Source: UBA3839 sp963627995 (GTDB lineage Bacteria > Bacteroidota > Bacteroidia > Bacteroidales > Bacteroidaceae). Taken from it: DNA of 13,265 nucleotides. The position numbers and the translations under genes were made by a program. Under the pieces are notes generated by a model. The model had not been told where the DNA came from, did not search any database, and was given only the letters and a program-made list of their open reading frames with translations. The stretch lies in assembly GCA_963627995.1 (NCBI GenBank), contig CAVGCV010000035.1, forward strand, positions 1-13,265, in the 5' to 3' direction. Shown here piece by piece: positions 7,089 to 13,265 of this stretch (position 1 is its first letter; every line of letters begins with the position of its first letter).

Positions 7089-10000
7089 ATGGTTCTGACG
7101 ATATACGACCGTCGCGGCGCGAAGCGTGCGGACGTGTCGCCCGGCGACAGCAGCACGCAGCAGAAGGAGGTGCAGGGCGACAACGTTCTGGCGCTCTCGT
7201 TCACCCACTACGAGCACATTCCGCTCGACGTGGACGACTATGCGGACTTCGATGGCGAGCGCTACTGGCTCACCGAGAAGTACGTCCCTGCCCAGAGGAG
7301 CGATGGGGAGTGGGTGTACGACGTGAAGCTGTACGGTGTGGAGAGCCTGATAAAGCGTTTCCTTGTGCTTGAGACGACGGACGGCAACGCCGAGCCGGCG
7401 TTCACCCTGACGGCCACCCCTCGGGAGCATGTGGCGATGGTGGTGCGTTGCATCAACGGCGGCCTGGGAGGCTCCTCCGACTGGAAGGTGGGGCGTGTGG
7501 ACGGCACGGGTCTCATCGTGGTTGACTACGAGGGCACGTACTGCGACGAGGCGCTGCGTCTGATAGCCGGGAAGGTGGGCGGCGGCGCCGAGTGGTGGGT
7601 GGAGGGCCAGACGGTGAACGTGTGCCGGTGCGAGCTCGGCGAGGAGATTGCGCTGGGCTACGGCGCGGGCCTGACGGGCCTGGAGCGGGCCTCGGGCGCG
7701 AGCAGCAAGTTCTACACGCGGCTGTTCCCGATAGGGAGCAGCCGGAACATCGACGCGGCGGAATACGGATACGGCCGCCTGATGCTGCCCGGCGGCAGGC
7801 AGTATGTGGAGCTGCACGCGGACGAGTACGGCATATACGACCACTATGAGAAAGACGCGTTCGTCGACATCTATCCGCGTCGGACAGGCGAGGTGAGCAG
7901 CGTGCGCAGCAAGTCGGCCAGGGACGCCGGCGGCCGCGCGTTCACCATCTACTACTTCAGGGACGACACGCTGACCTTCGATCCCAACGAGTACGAGCTG
8001 GCCGGTGAGACGAAGCGCGTGTCGTTCCAGGACGGCGACCTTGCCGGACTGGGCTCCGGCGACGACCACTCTTTCGAGGTGAACTTCGACAGTGCGACTC
8101 GCGAGTTCGAGATAATCACCATCTGGCCGTACGACGACGACACGCAGCTTCCTGGCGGAAATCTCGTGCCGAAAGCCGGCAACCATTACATCCTCTGGAA
8201 CGTGCGCATGCCCAAAGAGTACTACGCGCTGGCGGAGGAGGAGCTTCTGTCGGCCGTGGAGCGGTACAACGAGGAGCACTGGAAGGACATCAGCGTTTAT
8301 AAAGCCCCGACCGACCATGTGTGGGTGGAGGAGAACGATGCAGGCCTGTATGTGGGGCGCAGGGTGCGGCTGGAAAGCGTGAAGTATTTCCCCGAAGACG
8401 GCTACCGGCAGAGCCGCATCACCAAGATAACGCGCAGGGTGAACCTGCCGAGCCAGATGGACCTGGAAATCAGCGACGCCCTGCAGACGGGCGCTCTCGA
8501 CAGGGTGAACGACAGCATCGTGGAGCTGAAGACCTACACCAAGGCGCGGACGGACGGCGTCGCCCTGCCCGACATCATCCGCTCGTGGGACGGCACGGCG
8601 CCGACGGACAGCAACCTGTTCTCGGCGCGGAGGTGCCGGCAGGAGTTCCTGCGGCGGGACGCGTCGGACACGGCGCGGGGCGACCTGTCTTTCGAGGGCT
8701 CGTGCTCGTTCGGCGGCGGCGCGGCGTTCCGCTCGGACGTGTCGGTGGATGGCGGCGCGTTGCTGGACGTGGGCGGCCCCAGCCGTTTCGGCGGCGCGGC
8801 GCGCTTCGCCGCGCGTCTGCTGCTGGGTGACGCGGGCGTTCTGGGCTCGGGCGGGGAGGACTGGCTGGAGCGGCTGGCCGTGAGGGCGCTGCTGCGGTTC
8901 GCGCGTGCGGAGATGTCGGAGCTGGAGGGCGCGGGCGGCTTCTCCTCGGGGCTGGGCGGCAGGGGCCTGCGGCTGTGGAACGACGCGGCGCTGGGGTGGT
9001 GCGGGGAGCTTGACTCGCTGACCGTCCGTCGCGGGATGGTCATCTACGAGCTGCTCATCCGCAAGGTTCGCGCCGTGGGGGGCTCGCTGCTGGTGTCGGC
9101 CGCGAGCGGGCGTGTGCGGAGCGCGTCGCTGGAGGGCGGCGTGTGGCGGCTGGAGATGGAGGAGGCGAACGAGTTCGTGGCGGGGGACCTGGCTCTGTGC
9201 CAGAGCTGGCGCGGCACGGGTGAGACGCTGCGTCACTACCACGTGCGCGTGGCGGGGGCGGACGCCTCGGGCGTGTGGGTGGAGGAGTCCGAGTTCGGCG
9301 GCGCGGTTCCCGCGGCGGGTGACGAGCTGGTGCTGCGGGGGAGCGTGTCGGACGCGTCGCGGCAGTCGATGGTTCTGATTGAGGCGGCGGACGCTCACCC
9401 GCGCATTTCCGTGGTGGACGGCATGCGCACGAAGACGGGCGGCGAGGTGCGGACGGCCGTGGGGGACTTGGACGGCGTGGGCAGCGAGTGGTGCGTGCCG
9501 TCGGGGCACGGGCTGTACTCCGACAACGTTTTCCTGCGCGGCAAGCTCGTCGTCGACATCGACGGGCGGGCGGCGGACGTGGCCACGCAGTTCGGCGTGG
9601 TCCGCGGCGAGATTGCGGCGCGGGTGCGGGAGAGCGAGGTGTCGGCGAACGAGTACGTGCGCAACTGCGACTTCGCGCAGGGGCTGTGGTGCTGGGGGCT
9701 GACGGGGGGCGGGACGAAGACGTTCACGGCGGGCGACGCGGTCGCCAGCGCGGGGGGCAGCCTCCTCGCCCTGGGCAAGGACGTGGCGCTTTCGGAGGCT
9801 GACGGCGTGCGGGTGCTGGAGTTCCTGGGCGGCAGGGGGACGACGGAGGTGTCGCAGCGTGCGGGCGACCTGCTGGGCGCGCCGTCGGGGGATGTCACGG
9901 TCTCGGTGTGGGCGCGGAAGTACGGGGACACGCGGGAGGGCGCGGTGCTGCAGGTGCGTGCTGGCGGCGTCACTCGCGCCTCGAGGCGGGCGTCGGAGAT

Positions 10001-10973
10001 GGGGGACGGCTGGGTGCGGGTTGACGCCACGTTCGCGTGGACTGGCGGCCCGGTGTCCGTCCGCTCGGTGCTCGGCCACTTCGCGGTTCGTGCCGTCACG
10101 ATGCAGCGTGACGCGCGTGCGGTGGCTGAGTCGGTGCTGGAGCTCCGTGCCGACCAGGCGTCGCTGTCGACTCGGATGGGGGCTGCGGAGGCGAAGATTG
10201 CCACGTCGGTGCAGGTGGACGGGGAGGGGAACGTCACTTCCCGGGTGGTCATCGGCGGCGACAAGGTGGTGATTCGGGGGGCGACCTCGGTGAACGGTGC
10301 GTTCACGGTTGACGAGGAGGGCTTCATGCGGGCCACGGGCGGGGGCCTCGTCCGCGGGCTGACGGTGGAGGGGGCGGTGAACAACCTGGTCACGGAGATT
10401 GACCTCTCGGGGAGCGTGGCGGACGCGGTGGCGGGGGGCTACGTGTCGGACGCGGGCGGTCTTTCGAGCGGCATCCACGCCGATCCGAAGGCGGTGTGCC
10501 TGAACCCGTGGGCGTGCGGGGGCGTGGTGGTGCTGGACGACACGTCGGGGACGCACGGCTGGGAGCTGTTCCTGCCGACGGCGTACTGCGCCGGGGCGGG
10601 CCTGGTGTTCTCGCCCGGGCTGGACGCGGCGACGACGCCGGAGGAGGGGCTGCGGCGGCTGCGGCAGCTGATTGGGAAGCGTCTCTGCGTGTACACGCGC
10701 ACGGGTGCGAGCGCGGAGGACTGGAAGCCGTGGCTGATGGGCGACGTGCTGTGCGTGTCGAGCGACGGTCTGAACCTGTCGTGGGCGGACAACTGGCGGC
10801 CGGCCGGGGACGCGGTGGTGCCGGGGTACGGCGGGAAGGCGTACCACCCGCTGGTGCTGTCGGACCAGTACTGCGTGTGGCTGGAGTGCTGCGTGGGCGT
10901 GTACGGCGGCTACGAGTGCATCTACTGGAAGATTTACGAGGGCGCGGAGACTTTGGAGAACTGTATTTACTGA
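7089..10973 (+). CDS. Tail hub/spike protein with carbohydrate-binding-like region
   Basis: The product is 1294 residues. Residues 1 to about 470 look like a baseplate hub of the prophage-tail (gp27/Tal) type: strand-rich, opening with VLTIYDRRGAKRADVSPGD, with DGERYWLTEKYVPAQ and WVYDVKLYGVESLIKRF further in. Around 500-530, a linker with GTAPTDSNLFSARRCRQEF leads into an elongated repeat-like spike. That spike includes MVIYELLIRKVRAVGGSLL and DELVLRGSVSDASRQSMVL, segments resembling Bacteroidales phage tail proteins. Residues about 853-1015, starting NEYVRNCDFAQGLWCWGLTG, look like a jelly-roll carbohydrate-binding module (N-x-x-F-x-x-G-x-x-x-W pattern). A short coiled segment (RADQASLSTRMGAAEAKI) follows. 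The last 158 residues hold ten cysteines. Base and codon use change near codon 500: ATA codons for Ile are common before and absent after. No catalytic domain was recognised. Hub function is likely; receptor binding by the distal part is inferred. Confidence 0.78.
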   Translation: MVLTIYDRRGAKRADVSPGDSSTQQKEVQGDNVLALSFTHYEHIPLDVDDYADFDGERYWLTEKYVPAQRSDGEWVYDVKLYGVESLIKRFLVLETTDGNAEPAFTLTATPREHVAMVVRCINGGLGGSSDWKVGRVDGTGLIVVDYEGTYCDEALRLIAGKVGGGAEWWVEGQTVNVCRCELGEEIALGYGAGLTGLERASGASSKFYTRLFPIGSSRNIDAAEYGYGRLMLPGGRQYVELHADEYGIYDHYEKDAFVDIYPRRTGEVSSVRSKSARDAGGRAFTIYYFRDDTLTFDPNEYELAGETKRVSFQDGDLAGLGSGDDHSFEVNFDSATREFEIITIWPYDDDTQLPGGNLVPKAGNHYILWNVRMPKEYYALAEEELLSAVERYNEEHWKDISVYKAPTDHVWVEENDAGLYVGRRVRLESVKYFPEDGYRQSRITKITRRVNLPSQMDLEISDALQTGALDRVNDSIVELKTYTKARTDGVALPDIIRSWDGTAPTDSNLFSARRCRQEFLRRDASDTARGDLSFEGSCSFGGGAAFRSDVSVDGGALLDVGGPSRFGGAARFAARLLLGDAGVLGSGGEDWLERLAVRALLRFARAEMSELEGAGGFSSGLGGRGLRLWNDAALGWCGELDSLTVRRGMVIYELLIRKVRAVGGSLLVSAASGRVRSASLEGGVWRLEMEEANEFVAGDLALCQSWRGTGETLRHYHVRVAGADASGVWVEESEFGGAVPAAGDELVLRGSVSDASRQSMVLIEAADAHPRISVVDGMRTKTGGEVRTAVGDLDGVGSEWCVPSGHGLYSDNVFLRGKLVVDIDGRAADVATQFGVVRGEIAARVRESEVSANEYVRNCDFAQGLWCWGLTGGGTKTFTAGDAVASAGGSLLALGKDVALSEADGVRVLEFLGGRGTTEVSQRAGDLLGAPSGDVTVSVWARKYGDTREGAVLQVRAGGVTRASRRASEMGDGWVRVDATFAWTGGPVSVRSVLGHFAVRAVTMQRDARAVAESVLELRADQASLSTRMGAAEAKIATSVQVDGEGNVTSRVVIGGDKVVIRGATSVNGAFTVDEEGFMRATGGGLVRGLTVEGAVNNLVTEIDLSGSVADAVAGGYVSDAGGLSSGIHADPKAVCLNPWACGGVVVLDDTSGTHGWELFLPTAYCAGAGLVFSPGLDAATTPEEGLRRLRQLIGKRLCVYTRTGASAEDWKPWLMGDVLCVSSDGLNLSWADNWRPAGDAVVPGYGGKAYHPLVLSDQYCVWLECCVGVYGGYECIYWKIYEGAETLENCIY

Positions 10974-10982
10974 ATTTACTGA
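10965..10982 (+). repeat. 9-bp tandem duplication spanning the hub stop
   Basis: ATTTACTGA occurs twice back to back (10965-10973 and 10974-10982). The unit is a multiple of three and in frame, so the hub gene ends Ile-Tyr-stop, followed by a second in-frame Ile-Tyr-stop. It sits in the 31-bp A/T-rich gap before the fiber gene, which also holds seven consecutive A's (10987-10993) ahead of the fiber start. Confidence 0.8.
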
Positions 10983-11004
10983 CCGTAAAAAAATTATCGA
11001 GACT

Positions 11005-13265
11005 ATGACGAAGGACGAGATGGGCGCGGTTGTCGCCGAGGTGATCGCGCAGCTGAAGAGCAACGGCGCGGACGTGCTGCAGGCGGCTGCGGCCACGACG
11101 ATGAGCGGGGCGGAGGTGCTGGTGGTGCAGGGGGGCGCGCTGCGGAAGGGCGCGGCGGCGAGCCTCGCGGCGACCGCGCAGGCGGCCGGCATGATGTCGG
11201 CGGCGGACAAGGCGAAGGTGGACGGGCTGGACGCGGCGCTGGAGAAGAAGCTGGACGCGTCGGCGCGGGGGGCGCTGGAGTGGCCGAACGTGCGCTTCGG
11301 CGGGACGCTGAACATCGCGGACCGCGACGGGGGGCTGGCGGCCATCGCGGCGGCGCTGGAGGCGGCGCTGCCTCCCGGGGGGAACGAGAGCCCGACGGTG
11401 CTGTTCCTGATAACGGACAGCAGGGGGATGCTCCCCTCCCTCACCGGCGAGACGCGCGTGAACGTCTGCAAGCAGCTGTTCGACAGCACGAACTACTTCT
11501 GGTCGACGGAGCTTCGGGGGGCGAACGTGGGCGACCTGCTGCTCGTGGCCAGGCCCTCGTCGGGGGTCGTGTCGCTGGGGGGCAGGTACTACATGCGCAT
11601 CGTTCCGCTGAACGACGCGAAGGTGCAGAGCGGGCAGTTCCTCGCGACGGAGGGGCTGGTGACGGCCTGGGACAAGGGGCAGATAAACCGCGTGCCGGGG
11701 CTGGCGGCGAGCGTGGGCGTGCTGAACGACGGGCGGTACAAGCGGACGCTGACGGCGGACGGCTACAACATCGACCGGTGCCTGGCGGAGGGCGTGTACC
11801 TGTACGGGCGGACGGGTCGGAGCATGCCGGGCAACCACTACGACGAGTACTACGTGGTGGACGTGGACATGGCGCACAACGTGAACAACGGGCGCTTCTT
11901 CGTCACGCAGCGGGCGTACTCGGCGAACTACCCGGGGCGTGCGTTCCTGCGCACGGTGGAGTGCGGCGGTACGGAGGACTACGGCGGGAGCTACGGCGAG
12001 TGGGCGCGGATTGGCGAGGAGTGCGTGACGCCCGACGACCTCCGGGCTTCGTGCGGGGTGGCGAACGGCATCGCCCTGCTGGACGGCGACAGGAATCTGG
12101 CGTTGTCCCACCGCCCCCAGGCCGGTTCGGAGCGTCTGGGCTGCGTGCTGCTGAAGTCGGCGCGGGAGGACGGCGAGGACAGCGTGGTGACGGCGTACAG
12201 CTCGACGTACGTGAACGCGGAGCTGGCGAGGGTGGACGCGGCGGTTGCGGAAAAGGCGCCGGCGGCGGACATGGCCGCGCTGGCGTCGACGGTCGAGGAA
12301 GTGGAGGCCGCGCTGTCGGCGAAGCTGGACGCGGAGAAGTTCACGTCGGGGATGCTGCAGATGGAGGCCGAGGTGAACGGCAAGGCGGACGCGGCGGCGA
12401 CGGCGGCGGCGCTGGAATTGAAGGCTAACACCGACACCATGGAGGCCGCGCTGTCGGCGAAGGCGGACACGGCGTACGTGGACGGGCGCGCCCCGTCGGT
12501 TTGGCTCAACGTCCTTTCGGACAGGGACACGGTCGTGAGGGTGGACGGGAAGACGGTGGCCGTCCCGGCGTGGAGGAGCACGGAAATCAGGGACTTCGGG
12601 ACGTTCGACATTCGCGCCGGCTCGGTCGAGCCGAGCTGCTTCAGGCGGATTGCGGTTCACACGAACGGGCTGCACAATGTCGCGGGCGCGGTCCCCCTGT
12701 CCTTCGGCGGGGACTACAGGCTGGAGGGCGAGACGGCACAAAGGTTACACGGCTGCTCGTCGCTGAAGGAGCTCGACTTGGGCGGAATCACGACATTCGG
12801 AGTGACCTCGATGCGGTACATGTTCTACGGCTGCTCGTCGCTGAAGGAGCTCGACTTGGGCGGCTGGGACACGGGGGCGGTGACGGACATGCGGCACATG
12901 TTCAACGGCTGCTCGTCGCTGTCCTCCCTCGACTTGGGCGGCTGGGACACGGGCGCGGTGACCTCGATGCGGTACATGTTCTACGGCTGCTCGTCGCTGA
13001 AGGAGCTCGACTTGGGCGGCTGGGACACGGGGGCGGTGACGGACATGCGGCACATGTTCAACGGCTGCTCGTCGCTGTCCTCCCTCGACTTGGGCGGCTG
13101 GGACACGGGCGCGGTGACCTCGATGCGGTACATGTTCTACGGCTGCTCGTCGCTGAAGGAGCTCGACTTGGGCGGCTGGGACACGGGGGCGGTGACGGAC
13201 ATGCGGCACATGTTCAACGGCTGCTCGTCGCTGTCCTCCCTCGACTTGGGCGGCTGGGACACGGG
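11005..13265 (+). CDS. Tail fiber with pyocin-knob-like domain and leucine-rich repeats, 3' partial
   Basis: The frame is open from ATG 11005 to the window edge (753 codons, no stop). The A-rich leader (GTAAAAAAATTATCGAGACT) suggests this start. The N-terminal ~90 residues contain MMSAADKAKVDGLDAALEKK, a motif typical of phage fibers. Residues about 100-250 form an unidentified strand-rich domain. Residues about 250-336 match the pyocin-knob pattern: ADGYNIDRCLAEGVYLYG, then strands, ending GSYGEWARI. Residues about 405-500 are a coiled coil with alanine-rich heptads (VEEVEAALSAKLDAEKF, MEAALSAKADTAYV). A short strand-rich linker follows. From residue about 582 there are 26-residue leucine-rich repeats of the DUF285 / TIGR02167 type (consensus LxxLDLGGWDTGAVTxMxxMFxGCSS), six complete and a seventh cut by the edge. 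No signal peptide or cell-wall anchor is visible, and the gene follows the hub gene, so a virion fiber is more likely than a host surface protein. The repeats probably bind the host, which is inference. Confidence 0.8.
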   Translation, partial: MTKDEMGAVVAEVIAQLKSNGADVLQAAAATTMSGAEVLVVQGGALRKGAAASLAATAQAAGMMSAADKAKVDGLDAALEKKLDASARGALEWPNVRFGGTLNIADRDGGLAAIAAALEAALPPGGNESPTVLFLITDSRGMLPSLTGETRVNVCKQLFDSTNYFWSTELRGANVGDLLLVARPSSGVVSLGGRYYMRIVPLNDAKVQSGQFLATEGLVTAWDKGQINRVPGLAASVGVLNDGRYKRTLTADGYNIDRCLAEGVYLYGRTGRSMPGNHYDEYYVVDVDMAHNVNNGRFFVTQRAYSANYPGRAFLRTVECGGTEDYGGSYGEWARIGEECVTPDDLRASCGVANGIALLDGDRNLALSHRPQAGSERLGCVLLKSAREDGEDSVVTAYSSTYVNAELARVDAAVAEKAPAADMAALASTVEEVEAALSAKLDAEKFTSGMLQMEAEVNGKADAAATAAALELKANTDTMEAALSAKADTAYVDGRAPSVWLNVLSDRDTVVRVDGKTVAVPAWRSTEIRDFGTFDIRAGSVEPSCFRRIAVHTNGLHNVAGAVPLSFGGDYRLEGETAQRLHGCSSLKELDLGGITTFGVTSMRYMFYGCSSLKELDLGGWDTGAVTDMRHMFNGCSSLSSLDLGGWDTGAVTSMRYMFYGCSSLKELDLGGWDTGAVTDMRHMFNGCSSLSSLDLGGWDTGAVTSMRYMFYGCSSLKELDLGGWDTGAVTDMRHMFNGCSSLSSLDLGGWDT
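12302..12462 (+). repeat. Short direct repeat in the fiber coiled coil
   Basis: A 23-bp identical segment lies at 12302-12324 and 12440-12462 (starting TGGAGGCCGCGCTGTCGG). It encodes EAALSAK in both places. The spacing is 138 bp, or 46 codons, so the reading frame is kept. This is consistent with growth of the coiled coil by in-frame duplication. Confidence 0.75.
12763..13265 (+). repeat. Perfect 156-bp tandem repeats made of two alternating 78-bp leucine-rich units
   Basis: Units of 78 bp (26 codons) start at 12763, 12841, 12919, 12997, 13075, 13153 and 13231. Type A (LKELDLGG ... TDMRHMFNGCSS) is at 12841, 12997 and 13153. Type B (LSSLDLGG ... TSMRYMFYGCSS) is at 12919, 13075 and, truncated, 13231. 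I compared the 156-bp A+B copies base by base and found no difference. The first unit (12763) is a hybrid: it begins like A and ends like B, with a unique middle coding ITTFG instead of WDTGA. A partial unit end (HGCSS, from 12748) precedes it. The array continues past the window. Confidence 0.95.

Noticed and set aside
6348..11489. Very long minus-strand open frames opposite the hub and tape measure genes (1713 codons at 6348-11489; 1371 codons at 2344-6459)
   Set aside because: GC-rich codon use on the + strand leaves almost no TTA, CTA or TCA to act as antisense stops. The translations are Arg/His/Pro/Leu-rich with no domain character, and the + strand genes are clear.
11280..12428. Plus-strand 382-codon frame inside the fiber gene
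   Set aside because: Gly/Arg-rich out-of-frame reading. The frame from 11005 carries the fiber motifs over the same bases.
10390..12741. Minus-strand open frame of 783 codons across the hub end and the fiber
   Set aside because: Shadow of GC-rich + strand genes; low-complexity Arg/Pro/His composition and no recognisable fold.
12745..13209. Minus-strand repetitive open frame opposite the leucine-rich array
   Set aside because: Its repeats are only the complement of the fiber repeats. The + strand reading matches a known repeat family and continues a long open frame.
10500..13265. Diversity-generating retroelement variable region at the end of the hub or fiber gene
   Set aside because: No reverse transcriptase gene, template repeat or adenine-biased near-duplicate was seen in the window. 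The repeats present are tandem and identical.
1..13265. CRISPR arrays, tRNA genes, insertion sequences or attachment sites
   Set aside because: No spaced palindromic repeats, cloverleaf, transposase or terminal inverted repeats were recognised by eye on either strand.

Overview
This window looks like the late (structural) part of a siphovirus or prophage that infects a GC-rich Bacteroidota, probably Bacteroidales. The evidence is the protein families: the tail tube, tape measure, hub and amidase types resemble those common in prophages of gut Bacteroidales. In addition, several starts follow A-rich leaders rather than Shine-Dalgarno sequences (for example before 6600 and 11005). The DNA is GC-rich throughout, so an Alistipes-like host is more likely than a low-GC Bacteroides, but this is inference. 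Nothing here tells a free phage from an integrated prophage. All genes are on the + strand and closely packed, as in one late operon. The fiber gene at the right edge has no stop inside the window.

Layout. (1) 1-1261, lysis cassette: the C-terminal part of an N-acetylmuramoyl-L-alanine amidase endolysin, a small protein with one membrane segment and a long helix (holin or inner-membrane spanin candidate), and a lipoprotein that also has a C-terminal membrane segment (spanin candidate). The last two genes overlap by 299 bp in different frames. The lipoprotein gene also runs 40 bp into the tail tube gene. (2) 1222-2435, tail tube and tail assembly chaperones, with a probable programmed -1 frameshift near 2181-2196 that makes the long chaperone. 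(3) 2440-6519, a 1359-residue tape measure protein. (4) 6600-7064, a distal-tail-like protein. (5) 7089-10973, a 1294-residue hub/spike protein with a clear change of base and codon use near 8590. (6) 11005-13265 and beyond, a tail fiber with a coiled coil, a pyocin-knob-like domain and a C-terminal array of 26-residue leucine-rich repeats, encoded by perfect 156-bp DNA repeats.

How it works together: the chaperone pair coats the tape measure while the tube protein polymerises along it. The distal-tail protein and the hub cap the tube, and the hub extension and the repeat-bearing fiber face the host. The amidase, membrane protein and lipoprotein would open the three envelope layers at lysis. 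The absence of a sheath gene next to the tube gene, and of contractile baseplate genes, favours a long non-contractile tail. If the usual length of about 1.5 Angstrom per tape measure residue applies, it would be about 200 nm long.

Most notable: the leucine-rich-repeat fiber with nucleotide-perfect tandem repeats, the single-protein spanin architecture nested inside another lysis gene, the chaperone frameshift, and the composition boundary inside the hub gene.
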